Source: Acidimicrobiales bacterium (GTDB lineage: Bacteria; Actinomycetota; Acidimicrobiia; Acidimicrobiales; Palsa-688). Taken from it: DNA of 64,000 nucleotides. Position 1 is the first letter of the stretch, and each line of letters begins with the position of its first letter. Under the pieces are notes generated by a model. It searched no databases. It saw only the letters and a list, made by a program, of their open reading frames with translations, and was not told the DNA's origin. The stretch lies in contig DATLUM010000106.1 in NCBI GenBank assembly GCA_035533095.1, positions 1 through 64,000 on the forward strand. Reading direction: 5' to 3'. Made by a program: the position numbers and the translations under genes. Shown here piece after piece: positions 33,948-44,471 of the stretch.

Positions 33948-36746
33948 TCAGCGCCCGTGGCAGAACTTGAACTTCTTGCCGCTGCCACACGGGCACGGGT
34001 CGTTGCGCCCCGCCCGCTCGAAGGCCGAGTCCTTGACAACAGGTTTCTCGATCTCAGGAGACGGCCCGGGAGCGGTGGTTTGCATCGCGGCGCCGGCGGC
34101 TGGGTTGTGGCTGGTCGCCTGCGGATCGGGGGCGAACACCACTTCCTCCCCGGGGGCCGGCCCGCTCCTCGCCGCCTGGTACATGGCGCTGGTTCCCTGC
34201 ACGGGGTCGTCCGCCGCCTCGTACTGCGCGCCCGCCAGAGCCGCTTGCTCGTCGGGCGGTGCCTGCTCGAGTACCTGGACCTGAGCATGCATGACGATCT
34301 TGACGTAGTCGTCGTCGATACTGGCCATCAGCTGGCCGAACATCTCGTAGCCGTCCTTCTGCCAGGCGACCAGCGGGTCCTGCTGACCCATCGCACGAAG
34401 CCCGATGCCCTCGCGCAGGTAATCCATCTCCGATAGGTGCTCCCGCCACTTCTGGTCGATCAGCTGGAGCATGACCTCGCGCTCCAGAGCACGCATCGTG
34501 TCCGCCCCACCGGGCATCGTCTCTTCGCGCACCTCGTAGTAGCGGATCGCCTCGCCCGCCAGGACTTCGTAGACGTCGTTGGCGCTCGGAAGGGTTTCGA
34601 GCTGCTCCTTCGTCGCCGTGGTCGGGAAGTACAGCCGCGCCTCGGTGATGAGACCGTCGAGGTTCCAGTCTTCGTGGTAGTCGGAGTTCCCGCAGTTCGC
34701 GGTGACGATGCTGTCGATCGCCGAAGAGAGCACGTCTATCGTCCGGGCCCTCAGGTCCTCCCCCTCGAGGATCTGGGCGCGCCGGGCGTAGATCACCTTG
34801 CGCTGCTCGTTCATCACCTCGTCGTACTTGAGAACGTCCTTGCGGATCTCGGCGTTGCGCGCCTCGACGGTGTTCTGCGCACGCTCGATCGCGCGCGACA
34901 CCATCTTCGACTCGATGGGTACGTCCTCCGGTAGGGCCTGCCCCATCACCCAGTTCATCGCTCCGGTCGCGAACAAGCGCATCAGCTCGTCCTCGAGAGA
35001 GAGGAAGAACCTGCTTTCGCCGGGGTCGCCCTGGCGGCCGGAGCGGCCGCGCAGCTGGTTGTCGATCCGGCGCGACTCGTGCCGCTCGGACCCGAGGACG
35101 TAGAGCCCGCCGAGCTCACGGATCTTGTCGCCTTCGGTGACGCATTCTTCCTCGTACTTCGTGAGGAGCTCGCGGTACCGGGGCTGGCCCTCCTCGGATT
35201 CGGGGTCCAGCCCGCTCGCGTGCACTTCCTGCGCCGCCAGCAACTCGGGGTTCCCCCCGAGGAGGATGTCGACGCCGCGGCCCGCCATGTTCGTGGCCAC
35301 TGTCACCGCGTGCAGCCGCCCTGCCTGGGCGACGACCTGAGCCTCACGCGCATGCTGCTTGGCGTTGAGGACGTGGTGCGGGATCCCCCGCCTGGTCAGC
35401 ATGTCGGAGAGGACCTCGGACTTCTCCACCGACGCCGTGCCGACGAGCACCGGTTGACCCTCGTCGTAGCGTTCGATGATGTCCTCGACCACCGCGTTGA
35501 ACTTGGCCTGCTCGGTCTTGTAGATGAGGTCCTGCTGATCCGCGCGGACCATCGGCATGTTCGTCGGGATCGGCACGACCGGCAGGTTGTACGTGCTGGC
35601 GAACTCCGACGCCTCGGTCTCGGCTGTGCCAGTCATGCCGGCGAGCTTCTCGTAGAGGCGGAAATAGTTCTGGAGGGTGACCGTCGCCCAGGTGTGGTTC
35701 TCCTCTTTGATCTGCACCCGCTCCTTGGCCTCGACGGCCTGGTGAAGCCCGTCGGACCAGCGCCGGCCTTCGAGGACGCGGCCGGTGAACTCGTCGACGA
35801 TCTTCACCTCGCCATCAGCGACGATGTAGTCCTTGTCGCGCTTGTAGAGCTCTTTCGCCTTGAGCGCCTGCGTCAACTGGTGGACGTAGTTGGATGAGAC
35901 GAGGTCGTAGAGGTTGTCGATGCCGAGGGCCTTCTCGACCTTCTCGATGCCTTCCTCGGTCGGCGCCACCGTGCGCTTCTCCTCGTCGACCTCGTAGTCG
36001 ACTCCCGCGTTGAGGGAGCGTGCGACGCCGGCGAACTGGTAGTACAGCCGGGCTGATTCGGACGAGGGCCCGGAGATGATCAGCGGGGTACGGGCCTCGT
36101 CGATGAGGATCGAGTCCACCTCGTCGACGATGGCGTAGTGGTGGCCCCTCTGCACCATGTGCTCGAGGGCGCGAGCCATGTTGTCGCGCAGGTAGTCGAA
36201 CCCGAACTCGGTATTGGTCCCGTAGGTGACGTCCGAGCTGTAGGCGTCCTTCTTCGCCTGCCAGTCGTCGATATCCGGGGACACCCGCCCCACGTTGAGA
36301 CCCATGAACCGGTGGATCTGGCCCATCCACTCGGCGTCCCGTCGGGCGAGGTAGTCGTTGACGGTGACGACATGCACGCCTTCGCCTGCCAGCGCGTTGA
36401 GGTAGACGGGCAGGGTGGATACCAGCGTCTTGCCTTCACCGGTCTTCATCTCGGCGATCCAGCCGAAGTGCAGCGCGGCGCCACCCATGAGCTGCACGTC
36501 GAAGTGCCGCTGGCCGATCGTGCGCCGGGCCGCCTCCCTGACCGCGGCGAAGGCTTCTATGAGAAGGTCGTTGAGATCCTCGCCGTTGGCCAGCCGTTCC
36601 TTGAACACGACGGTCTTGTGAGCCAACTGCTCGTCGGACAGGGCCTTGATCCCGCCCTCTAGCGCGTTGATGTCGGGAACCAGGGACTGCAGCGCCCGGA
36701 CCTTCTTGCCCTCGCCGGCGCGCAGGATCTTCGAGAACACGCTCAT
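33948..36746 (-). CDS. secA: Preprotein translocase ATPase SecA
   Basis: 932 residues, complete. Motor of the Sec export channel. Walker A region MKTGEGKTLVSTLP near 103, DEAD-type VDEVDSILIDEARTPLI near 210, GRSGRQGDPGESRF near 580, and a C-terminal zinc/SecB-binding motif DPCPCGSGKKFKFCHGR. The length and full set of motifs match the housekeeping SecA1. It is followed by prfB after 15 bp. The ribosome-hibernation gene that often precedes secA in actinobacteria is absent; a DUF2079 gene is divergent instead. Confidence 0.98.
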   Translation of the reverse strand: MSVFSKILRAGEGKKVRALQSLVPDINALEGGIKALSDEQLAHKTVVFKERLANGEDLNDLLIEAFAAVREAARRTIGQRHFDVQLMGGAALHFGWIAEMKTGEGKTLVSTLPVYLNALAGEGVHVVTVNDYLARRDAEWMGQIHRFMGLNVGRVSPDIDDWQAKKDAYSSDVTYGTNTEFGFDYLRDNMARALEHMVQRGHHYAIVDEVDSILIDEARTPLIISGPSSESARLYYQFAGVARSLNAGVDYEVDEEKRTVAPTEEGIEKVEKALGIDNLYDLVSSNYVHQLTQALKAKELYKRDKDYIVADGEVKIVDEFTGRVLEGRRWSDGLHQAVEAKERVQIKEENHTWATVTLQNYFRLYEKLAGMTGTAETEASEFASTYNLPVVPIPTNMPMVRADQQDLIYKTEQAKFNAVVEDIIERYDEGQPVLVGTASVEKSEVLSDMLTRRGIPHHVLNAKQHAREAQVVAQAGRLHAVTVATNMAGRGVDILLGGNPELLAAQEVHASGLDPESEEGQPRYRELLTKYEEECVTEGDKIRELGGLYVLGSERHESRRIDNQLRGRSGRQGDPGESRFFLSLEDELMRLFATGAMNWVMGQALPEDVPIESKMVSRAIERAQNTVEARNAEIRKDVLKYDEVMNEQRKVIYARRAQILEGEDLRARTIDVLSSAIDSIVTANCGNSDYHEDWNLDGLITEARLYFPTTATKEQLETLPSANDVYEVLAGEAIRYYEVREETMPGGADTMRALEREVMLQLIDQKWREHLSEMDYLREGIGLRAMGQQDPLVAWQKDGYEMFGQLMASIDDDYVKIVMHAQVQVLEQAPPDEQAALAGAQYEAADDPVQGTSAMYQAARSGPAPGEEVVFAPDPQATSHNPAAGAAMQTTAPGPSPEIEKPVVKDSAFERAGRNDPCPCGSGKKFKFCHGR

Positions 36747-36827
36747 GGGCCATCCATGCTACCGGCGCCCCCTAGGGCCCGGGGCCCGTGCCGGGCTTCG
36801 GGCGGGTGCGACCGCTAGCCTCCGGTC

Positions 36828-38336
36828 GTGGAGGCAGTAGCCGCAGCTCCGGTGGCCACGCTGCAGTGGAGGCGGGTACTCCCCCACCTCCCGTTGGCGG
36901 TCCTGGTCGCTGCCTACGCGATCCGTTTCTCGCTCCTGTCCGTGGCGGTCCACGACGGCTTCGGCACGCCGCCATTCGACATGGCGATACCCGACCAGGG
37001 GATCTGGCTCCTCAGCCGCTTCCACGCGCCCTTCGTGACCGTCATGGGACGCAACCTCTTCGCCGACCACAACTCGTGGATCCTCGCGCTCGTCGTCCCG
37101 CTGTACTGGGTCTACCCCCACACCCAGGCCCTGCTGGTGTTGCAGTCGTGCCTGCTGGCCGCTGGGGCCGTGCCGATCTACCTGCTCGCCCGCCGCCGTC
37201 TTGACAACACCTGGATGGCGACGGCGCTGGCAGCCGCCTACCTGCTGAACCCGGCGCTGCAGAACGGAAACCTGGAGCAGTTCCACGTAGAGGCGTTCAC
37301 CGTCCTGTTCCTCTCAATGGGCATCTACGCGGCAGTCGAGTGGAAGCCGGTGCTGCTCGCCGTCTCGGTTGTCGGGTGCGTGCTCTGCAAGGAGGACACC
37401 GCCGTGCTCATGGTTCCGCTGGGCATCTGGGTGTTCCTTCGTCGCGACCGACGCTGGGGGTCGGCGATCGCGGTGGGGTCAGCCGTGTGGACGGCGCTCT
37501 CGTTCGAGGTGTTCACACGTGCATTGCTCGGAGCCGGTTCGATTCACACCGACCGGGTGCCCTTCGGCGGGGTCGGGGGCTTTCTCTCCGCAATCTTCAC
37601 CAAACCCAGGCAGGTCTTCGACTACCTGACCAGCCAGGGCCGGCTCTTCTATTTCTGGCAGATGGGGGTGTCGGTCGGATGGGCGTTCCTGTTGGGCCCG
37701 TCCGTGGCCGCTATCGGCTTCTTGACCTTCGTCGAGAACGAACTGGCCGACTTCGGCTACATGCACCAGATCCAATACCACTACTCGATGCCGCTCGTGC
37801 CGATCCTCGTCGCCGGCACGGTGTACGCGATCAGCCGGCTCGGACCCGTCTCTCTTCGTGTAGCAGCCACCGGTTTCGTCACCGCGTGCGCCTTGATCGC
37901 TTGCGTGTTCTGGGGCCTGGCGCCGTTCTCCCTCAACACGTATCCGCACATGAGCACCTCGTCGCCTGCGGTACGCGACGCCAACGCGGTGATAGCGCAC
38001 CTACCGCCCGACGCGGTGGTATCGGCCTGGTACCCCTACGTCGCCCACATCGACCACCGCACCCGGATCTACATGTGGCCGACACCGTTCTCGGCGAAGT
38101 ACTGGGGTCTTTACCACCAGGAGGGACAGCGGCTGTCCTTCGCCGGCCAGATCCAGTACGTGCTACTGCCGACGGACCCCGCGGAACTGACTCCCGATGA
38201 CACGCGCGTGCTGGCCGGGATCGCTTCGCAGTACCGGATCGTCTATCAGGTCGGCTCGGTCGCTCTGTACGAGCGTCTGCCCGGGCTCACTCCTCAGTGT
38301 GGGGGTCGAGAAGCCTCTTGCGCACGGCGTACATGA
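36828..38336 (+). CDS. DUF2079 polytopic membrane protein
   Basis: 502 residues from GTG 36828. About 10 transmembrane segments in the first 380 residues and a soluble C-terminal domain. The DUF2079 hallmark [20 protein letters not shown] is followed by [20 protein letters not shown] and [15 protein letters not shown]. The first loop holds acidic residues in GT-C fashion, so lipid-linked sugar transfer is a reasonable guess for the family, not shown. The last 50 bp overlap the response regulator gene on the other strand. Divergent from secA. Confidence 0.83.
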   Translation: MEAVAAAPVATLQWRRVLPHLPLAVLVAAYAIRFSLLSVAVHDGFGTPPFDMAIPDQGIWLLSRFHAPFVTVMGRNLFADHNSWILALVVPLYWVYPHTQALLVLQSCLLAAGAVPIYLLARRRLDNTWMATALAAAYLLNPALQNGNLEQFHVEAFTVLFLSMGIYAAVEWKPVLLAVSVVGCVLCKEDTAVLMVPLGIWVFLRRDRRWGSAIAVGSAVWTALSFEVFTRALLGAGSIHTDRVPFGGVGGFLSAIFTKPRQVFDYLTSQGRLFYFWQMGVSVGWAFLLGPSVAAIGFLTFVENELADFGYMHQIQYHYSMPLVPILVAGTVYAISRLGPVSLRVAATGFVTACALIACVFWGLAPFSLNTYPHMSTSSPAVRDANAVIAHLPPDAVVSAWYPYVAHIDHRTRIYMWPTPFSAKYWGLYHQEGQRLSFAGQIQYVLLPTDPAELTPDDTRVLAGIASQYRIVYQVGSVALYERLPGLTPQCGGREASCARRT

Positions 38337-38979
38337 CCGCCTCCATGCGCGAGTGCAGGTGCAGCTTCTCGAGGATGTTCCGCACGTGGTTCTTCACCGT
38401 GTTCTCGGAGATGTAGAGCTCGTCGGCCACGTCGCGGTTGCTCATGCCGCGGGCGACCAGCTTGAGCACCTCGAGCTCGCGGGCGGTCAGCACCGGCGCC
38501 GGCAGCTGCTCCTTCTTCTCGGCGGCCTGCCGGGCGAGGGAGTTGAACTCGTTGAGCAACTTTGACGCCATCGACGGCGAGATGAGGCTCTGGCCCTGCA
38601 CGACGGACCGTATCGCCGTCGCCACCTCCTCCACCGAGATCTCCTTCAGCAGGTAGCCGTTCGCCCCGGCCTTGATCGCCTCGTAGAGGTCGTCCTCCTC
38701 GTCCGACACGGTGAGCATGAGGATCTTCGTCGACGGAAGCAGCTCTCGGATTCGCCGCGCGGCCTCGATCCCGTTGACACGGGGCATCCGCACGTCCATC
38801 AGCACGACGTCCGGGGCCATCTCCTCCGCCTTGGCGATGGCCTGCTCGCCGTCCTCGGCCTCGGCGACGACCTCGATGTTCTCCTCGGTACCGAGGACCA
38901 CGTACAGCCCGCGACGGAACAGAGCCTGGTCGTCGGCTATGAGAACCCTGATGACGTCGTCGTCTGACGGCTCGCTCAC
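38287..38979 (-). CDS. Orphan NarL-family response regulator
   Basis: 230 residues from a GTG start. Receiver domain with Asp in [14 protein letters not shown], the switch [11 protein letters not shown] and [11 protein letters not shown]-terminal HTH with [17 protein letters not shown] and [20 protein letters not shown]. All phosphorylation residues are present, but no histidine kinase is adjacent. The 269 bp upstream to the isomerase gene carry no gene and several GC-rich inverted repeats. The regulon is unknown. Confidence 0.93.
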   Translation of the reverse strand: MSEPSDDDVIRVLIADDQALFRRGLYVVLGTEENIEVVAEAEDGEQAIAKAEEMAPDVVLMDVRMPRVNGIEAARRIRELLPSTKILMLTVSDEEDDLYEAIKAGANGYLLKEISVEEVATAIRSVVQGQSLISPSMASKLLNEFNSLARQAAEKKEQLPAPVLTARELEVLKLVARGMSNRDVADELYISENTVKNHVRNILEKLHLHSRMEAVMYAVRKRLLDPHTEE

Positions 38980-39248
38980 TGACCATGACGGTAGTAGACC
39001 AGAGCGACTAGTAAGGGGTTGACCTCAGCGGCTGACCTGGTCTTTGACCCCACACTCGCCCGGACACCCCGGGGCCCCTGCGGCCCCGCCGGCGGCCGGG
39101 ACTTACTCCTAAGCCGCACCATGATCAGCAGCGGTCAGCTGCCTTACGTGGGTCGTTTCGCCTGCGACTGGCATCGACTTTCAACCACAGACCCGCTGAG
39201 GTCCGCATTCAAATTACCCGGCCGGGCACCCCGCACGGCCCCGCAGGC

Positions 39249-40280
39249 CTACGCGCCCAGGTGCTCCTTCAGTTCCACCAGGGTCGGAACCGGGCCGGGG
39301 TCGATCCCGGCGAAGGCGGCCATCCACAGGGACACGAAGTCCCCGACGAGTATCAGGTCGAGCAGCTGGGCCAGGTCGCTGTCGCCTTGCGCTCGCACCT
39401 CGATGATGTCCGCGACGACCTCTCGCATGATGTCGCCAACCAATTCGAAACGACGCCCGATCTGGGGATGCTCCACCTCGTGCCTCAAGAACACGCCGGT
39501 GATCGTCTGGCGGGTGACGTCGCCGTGCTGGCCCCAACCGCAGATCTCGTTGTGGCACAGCTCCGACTGGACGGCCCACCACGCGGGGGCCTTGGCATTC
39601 TCGTTGATCTGGGTCTTCCACCGCTGGGCTGCCACGGCGCCCAGGGCTCCCCCTCCGTGGACGAGCGCCATGGTCCGCCCGATGCGCCGGGCCACTTCGG
39701 CCGCCTCGCTGGACTCCCCCCCGGCGACGAGAGCGTCCCTGCGCCGGGACAGCTGGTCGACCGCGTCCCCGATCCACTGGTGCGCACCCCGATAGAGGCC
39801 GATCTCCTCGAGGACGACGAGCGGCGGGATGGCCATCGCCCCGAGGGCAGCCCGCGGCTGGGGGATGCTGGCCGGGACCTCGATGACCGGGACGTCCCAC
39901 CCGTGTGCCAGCTCGGCCAGTTGACCGCCGCCGGTCACGACCACCATCCGCGCGCCGGCTACGGCCGCGTCGGTGGCTGCTTGGACGGTCTCCTCCGTGT
40001 CGCCCGAGGCTGAGATCGCGAAGACGAGGGTCCCGCTGTCGACGTAGGCAGGGCATTCGTAGGACTTGCTGACTATCACGGGCACCGGGAGCATCGACGC
40101 CGTGACGGCGGCGACGACCTCTCCCGCCATGCCGCTGCCCCCCATCCCCATGATGACCACCTTCTCGACCATCTCCGCCGACGGGAGACGGTCGAGGCCC
40201 TGCCCCCTCGCGGCGGCGTCGCGAACCTGCTCGGGCATACCGGCGGCGAGATCGAACATCCCGAGGGAGTCGACGATCAC
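39249..40280 (-). CDS. SIS-domain phosphoglucose/phosphomannose isomerase family protein
   Basis: 343 residues. Two SIS domains: KVVIMGMGGSGMAGEVVAA (about 41-60) with LVFAISASGDTEET, and a C-terminal domain with INENAKAPAWWAVQSELCHNE, the block of bifunctional PGI/PMI enzymes that interconvert fructose-6-P with glucose-6-P or mannose-6-P. In actinobacteria a relative sits beside phosphomannomutase, as here. The ATG overlaps the Trm112-like stop (ATGA). It could feed mannose-6-P to the mutase domain upstream. Some actinobacterial homologues appear inactive, so activity is not assured. Confidence 0.83.
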   Translation of the reverse strand: MIVDSLGMFDLAAGMPEQVRDAAARGQGLDRLPSAEMVEKVVIMGMGGSGMAGEVVAAVTASMLPVPVIVSKSYECPAYVDSGTLVFAISASGDTEETVQAATDAAVAGARMVVVTGGGQLAELAHGWDVPVIEVPASIPQPRAALGAMAIPPLVVLEEIGLYRGAHQWIGDAVDQLSRRRDALVAGGESSEAAEVARRIGRTMALVHGGGALGAVAAQRWKTQINENAKAPAWWAVQSELCHNEICGWGQHGDVTRQTITGVFLRHEVEHPQIGRRFELVGDIMREVVADIIEVRAQGDSDLAQLLDLILVGDFVSLWMAAFAGIDPGPVPTLVELKEHLGA

Positions 40281-40540
40281 GAGCCACCCTCATGGGAGGC
40301 CGGGGCGGCGTCGAAGGTGGGCTTGATCCCCTCGGCGGCGGCCTTCGCCGTGAGACGCTCGTCCTCGGCTTCGTCGACGGTCTCCGCCTCGTCGATGAGC
40401 ATCACGGGGATGCCCTCGGTGATGCGGTAGCGCAGGCGGAGCCGGGGGTTGTACAGGGAGTCCTCGCTCTCGAAGTACAGCAGGGGGCCCTTGTCCTTGG
40501 GGCAGGCGAGGATTTCGAGCAGCCGGGGGTCGAGGGCCAA
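40277..40540 (-). CDS. Trm112-like small protein
   Basis: 87 residues. The fold signature LEILACPKDKGPLLYF and YRITEGIPVMLIDEAE matches the Trm112/UPF0434 family. The zinc ligands are incomplete: CPxC is CPKD and the second pair is absent (SLYNPRLRLRY), so metal binding is doubtful; a CPCD or CPKD form is common in actinobacteria. Coupled by ATGA to the isomerase and 55 bp downstream of the mutase fusion, matching the conserved manB - Trm112 - SIS order. Confidence 0.85.
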   Translation of the reverse strand: MALDPRLLEILACPKDKGPLLYFESEDSLYNPRLRLRYRITEGIPVMLIDEAETVDEAEDERLTAKAAAEGIKPTFDAAPASHEGGS

Positions 40541-40594
40541 CGGGGCTCTCCTTGTCGAAGTTTTCGGGCGGTTCGGTGTAACGGTCTAGCCGGT

Positions 40595-43500
40595 TCAGTG
40601 GGTTGGCCGCTGCCCGCCGATCAACCCGAGCACTTCCTCGGTGCGCGCCCGGCACGTCGCCGTGTCGGCGGCTTCGAGATTCAGGCGTAGGAGCGGCTCG
40701 GTGTTCGACGGGCGGAGGTTGAACCACCAGTCGCCGAGGTCGACCGTCAGCCCGTCGAGGCGGTCCTGGCGGGCGCCTGAGAAGTGTTCGGCGACGGACT
40801 CAATGACACCGGCCGGGTCGTCGACCTCGGTGTTGATCTCGCCGGAGGCGGCGTAGCGCTCGAAATCGCGGCGCAACTCGGATAGGGGTCTGCCGGTCTT
40901 GCTGAGCACCTCGAGTACCACCAGAGCGGCGATGGTGCCGGAGTCGGCCCGGTAGTTGTCGCGGAAGTAGTAATGGCCCGAGTGCTCGCCGCCGAAGAGG
41001 GCGTCGGTGTCGGCCATGACCGCCTTGATGTACGAGTGTCCCACCCGGGTGCGCACCGGGACGCCGCCCCGCTCGCGGATGATCTCGGCCACCGCCTTTG
41101 AGCAGATGAGGTTGTGGAGGATCGTGGCTCCGGGGCTCTTCTCCAGCATCGCGGCCGCGACCAGCGCCGTCGTGGTGGAGCCGGAGACCGGCTGGCCCTT
41201 GTCGTCGACGAGGAAGCAGCGGTCGGCGTCGCCGTCGAAGGCGAGGCCGACGTCGGCCTGCGTCTCGAGGATGCGCCGCTGGAGTGCCACCAGGTTCTCG
41301 GGCTGGATCGGATCGGCCGGGTGGTTCGGGAAGGTCCCGTCGAGCTCGCCGAACAGGACCTCCAGGGAAAAAGGCAGGCCGTCGAAGACCGCCGGTACGA
41401 CGAGGCCACCCATGCCGTTCGCGGTGTCCGCCACGACGCGCAGCGGTCTCAAGGCGGTGACATCGACGAATGAACGGACCTTCGACACGTAATCCGTTAG
41501 GACGTCACGCGTCGTGACGGCACCCGGGTCGGGCACCGGCTCGTCGGCGGCGATGCCGTTGACGATGTAGTTCTTGATCTCTCGGAGCCCGGTGTCCACT
41601 CCGACCGGGCGGGCGCCGGCGAGGCAGAGCTTGATCCCGTTGTAGTGGGCCGGATTGTGTGACGCTGTGAACATGGCTCCCGGGGCTTCGAGTCGGCCCG
41701 AGGCGAAGTACATCTCGTCGGTGGAAGTGAGCCCCAGGTCGACGACGTCCGTGCCGGCGGACGTCGCCCCGTCGGCGAACGCCCTTACGAGTTCCACGCC
41801 TGACGGTCGCATGTCACGCGCCACCAGGATCCGCGAGGTACCGGCGAATCTGGCGAAGGCGGCCCCGACCGCTCGGGCGAGGTCGGGGCTCATCTGATCG
41901 GGGACTGTGCCGCGGATGTCGTAGGCCTTGAAGACCGTGTCGAGGATCGCCTGGTCGCTCGCTGCCATGCGGCCCCGCACCTTAGCCTTGGTGCCCAGGG
42001 CGCCCAGGGTGGACGCCATCCCCCTCCCGAGGAAGTGCCTGGGCACGGGGTAGACCACCGGGCGCAGTCGCCACAGGACGACGATGCCGGCGAGACCGAG
42101 GATGGATATCGCGAGGCTCAACCAGTCCAGGCTCGTGTACCCGTAGTTGAGCGTCACGCGGTTGGCGGTCGGTATGACGACCATGAGGTTGGGAGTGACC
42201 CGGTACGGTCCCCGACCGCCCGACACCCGCCAGTTGGGAAAATAGCTGGTCTTGACCAGGACCGGGACACCGGTCTGGTCGACGTCAAACGAGATGGACT
42301 CGTTCGTGTGACGGATATGGGATACCTGCACGTTGGGGAGCGGCGTGATCGGAGGGGAGGTGTCCTGCGGGGATACACGCGCCCAGTTCTTTGGCCCGGA
42401 CGCTGCTTCGAGCACGTCCCAACGGTTCGGATCGAGGTACCAGCTTTCCGACGCCTTCAGCCAGGTCTTGCCTCCCCCGGACACCCCGGTCATGACGACC
42501 GGTTGGTCGAGCAGCGGCGCCACCTCGTCGGAGTTGGCGACCTCGTAGATCTTCCAGGTGCGCATCTCGGTGTTGGTCTGGTTGCCGGTCGTGTAGGAGA
42601 CGGGAAACGGGCCGACGCTCGCAACGAGCTGGAGATCGCTGTCCTGATCCGCTTGGGTCTGCACCTCGGGCGTGAGGGCCATGAAGTACTTGACGCCGAG
42701 CATCTGGAGATGCTGGACGCCCTCTGCGACATCGGGCGCGGCGGGGTAGTCCAGGCCGCGTACCGGGTTCGACGGGTGAGCCGAGAGTTCCGCCGCGTTG
42801 AGGAAGTGATAGGGCGTCGTAGCGGACGACTCGTAGTACAGACCCTCCTGGGACCCGATGCACCCCTGGGTCCAGTACGGGAGCAGCATCAGCGCGTCGG
42901 GCGTGCCCATCTGGTCGAGCTCGGGCTCGTACTCCCACATGGCGCGCCCGCATCCGTAAGCGGGGTCTTTTCCCAGCTTCTTCATCTCGTCGACCAGAGC
43001 GAAGTACTCCTTCTCCCTCGCCTTCGTCGGCGACTGGTAGCCGGAGTAGTTCCAGTACACCCATGACGGGTCGAAGGACGCGTCGGAGCTCTGGATTCCT
43101 AGCCAGTCGTACTTGCCCGAACTGGTCATGTGGCCGAACGGCATCTGGTGCAGCGGGTAGTTGACCCACCCCATTGCGAGGACGAGGGTGACCATGCCGA
43201 GCGGGATCGTCGCGTTGGGCCGCGCCCGAGGTTCCTGGGTGATTCCTTCGGCGAGGATCAGGCCAACCTCGAGGAAGGCGACACCTGCGAGCAGGTACAG
43301 GCTGACGTACCAGAACGGCAGGACGCGCGCGTTCCACAGGCGGTACTGAGGGGCGACGCGGAAGATCACCGCCGATAGGACGGCCATGATCGTCAGGAAG
43401 GTGCCCACCCGGTTGCGTCTGAGCAGGGACAGCAACGCGCCGACGCCGGCGAGCGCGAACAGCCAGAAGTCCTTGGCCGGGAACAAGGTCGCCATGTAGG

Positions 43501-44377
43501 TGGTGACCTTCTCGTAGCCCATGTCGGTGGCGTACGGCAGCCGCAGCTCGAACGGCAGCGCCCAGACGGCGATGAGCGCCCCGCCCGAGACCAGCACCGG
43601 AAGGATCCACTTGAGCCGGTGCCGGTCGAAGCGCATGAGCGTCAGGACGATCGCGCCGAGCACCGCGAACAGCAGGGGGAGAATGTGGCATACCCCGACG
43701 CCGGCGAGAACCACTGCTGCGAGCGCGCGGTGCCGTCCGGTCTCCAGCCCCCTGATCACGAGGCCAAGGAAGAGCAGCGCCAGGGAGAGCGAGATCGAGA
43801 AGCAGAACTCCCCGGCCATGGTCGAGGCGATGTTGCCCCCGTAGATGGTGAACTCCCGGCCGAACATGAACGGAACAGTGGCGACGGCCAGGATCACCGC
43901 GCCGGGGTAGCGCATGCGCGCCAGCCGACCGAACGCCCACGCCGCTATGGGCAGGGTGAGCAAGCCGACCACGGTGACGAGCTTGAAGGCGATGTTGTAG
44001 GGGATGACGTACGACAGCACCGCGATGGCGACTATCGGACCCGGGAAGTAGAAGGTCAGCGCCGGGAAACCGTCGTACCAGTCCGGCGCCCATCCGGTCA
44101 GGCGCAGGTGCGGCAGGAGCGCGCGCTTGACGAAATCCGGTAGCCAGACGTGCGCCCCCATGTCGCCGCCTGCGGGTGTCGTGTTGCGAAGCAGTTGCGA
44201 CGGCTGCAGCTCCTTGCAGACGAACACGACGCACGCCGCCACGATGAGGAAGCCGACGATCGCCTCGGGCTTGCGGACCCTTTCCCATACCCGCCGCCAG
44301 CGTGGGTCAGGCGGGATGACCTCGGGATAGTCCTCGCCGGCGTGCTCGATCGCCGTTGTGGTACCGGTCGCCGTCAT
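40595..44377 (-). CDS. manB: Fusion of a GT-C-like membrane protein with phosphomannomutase/phosphoglucomutase
   Basis: One uninterrupted frame of 1260 residues. Residues 1 to about 780 are a membrane protein (TM at about 37-55, then some ten segments to 430, a large outside domain, and a last TM near 770). Its first loop GGDMGAHVWLPDFVKRALL and GWAPDWYDGFPALTFYFPG match the PTPS-related (PF10131-type) family. Residues from about 804 (MAASDQAILDTVFKAYDIRG, internal ATG at 41968) form a complete 457-residue mutase: catalytic Ser in TASHNP, metal loop DGDADR, sugar loop GGEHSGH, phosphate loop RPSNTEP. The mutase makes mannose-1-P or glucose-1-P. Either a true fusion or two genes whose dividing stop was lost; AAGGT lies about 14 bases before the internal ATG. 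Confidence 0.82.
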   Translation of the reverse strand: MTATGTTTAIEHAGEDYPEVIPPDPRWRRVWERVRKPEAIVGFLIVAACVVFVCKELQPSQLLRNTTPAGGDMGAHVWLPDFVKRALLPHLRLTGWAPDWYDGFPALTFYFPGPIVAIAVLSYVIPYNIAFKLVTVVGLLTLPIAAWAFGRLARMRYPGAVILAVATVPFMFGREFTIYGGNIASTMAGEFCFSISLSLALLFLGLVIRGLETGRHRALAAVVLAGVGVCHILPLLFAVLGAIVLTLMRFDRHRLKWILPVLVSGGALIAVWALPFELRLPYATDMGYEKVTTYMATLFPAKDFWLFALAGVGALLSLLRRNRVGTFLTIMAVLSAVIFRVAPQYRLWNARVLPFWYVSLYLLAGVAFLEVGLILAEGITQEPRARPNATIPLGMVTLVLAMGWVNYPLHQMPFGHMTSSGKYDWLGIQSSDASFDPSWVYWNYSGYQSPTKAREKEYFALVDEMKKLGKDPAYGCGRAMWEYEPELDQMGTPDALMLLPYWTQGCIGSQEGLYYESSATTPYHFLNAAELSAHPSNPVRGLDYPAAPDVAEGVQHLQMLGVKYFMALTPEVQTQADQDSDLQLVASVGPFPVSYTTGNQTNTEMRTWKIYEVANSDEVAPLLDQPVVMTGVSGGGKTWLKASESWYLDPNRWDVLEAASGPKNWARVSPQDTSPPITPLPNVQVSHIRHTNESISFDVDQTGVPVLVKTSYFPNWRVSGGRGPYRVTPNLMVVIPTANRVTLNYGYTSLDWLSLAISILGLAGIVVLWRLRPVVYPVPRHFLGRGMASTLGALGTKAKVRGRMAASDQAILDTVFKAYDIRGTVPDQMSPDLARAVGAAFARFAGTSRILVARDMRPSGVELVRAFADGATSAGTDVVDLGLTSTDEMYFASGRLEAPGAMFTASHNPAHYNGIKLCLAGARPVGVDTGLREIKNYIVNGIAADEPVPDPGAVTTRDVLTDYVSKVRSFVDVTALRPLRVVADTANGMGGLVVPAVFDGLPFSLEVLFGELDGTFPNHPADPIQPENLVALQRRILETQADVGLAFDGDADRCFLVDDKGQPVSGSTTTALVAAAMLEKSPGATILHNLICSKAVAEIIRERGGVPVRTRVGHSYIKAVMADTDALFGGEHSGHYYFRDNYRADSGTIAALVVLEVLSKTGRPLSELRRDFERYAASGEINTEVDDPAGVIESVAEHFSGARQDRLDGLTVDLGDWWFNLRPSNTEPLLRLNLEAADTATCRARTEEVLGLIGGQRPTH

Positions 44378-44471
44378 CCCGCACCAATGTTGCCCGCGCG
44401 TGCGGCGCGGCTGGGGTCAGCCGGCAGGACCGGCGACCGCGCCGACAGGACGCGCGTGTTAGGGAAGGTCG

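Noticed and set aside
38980-39248. tRNA or riboswitch in the gap before the response regulator
   Set aside because: ATTCAAATTACCC near 39205 looks like a T-loop but has no matching acceptor or anticodon stems; no conserved riboswitch core was found.
42285-44288. 667-residue frame in the membrane half of the mutase fusion
   Set aside because: It is a second frame on the same strand, extremely rich in Arg and Pro, with no membrane pattern, whereas the chosen frame gives clear helices.
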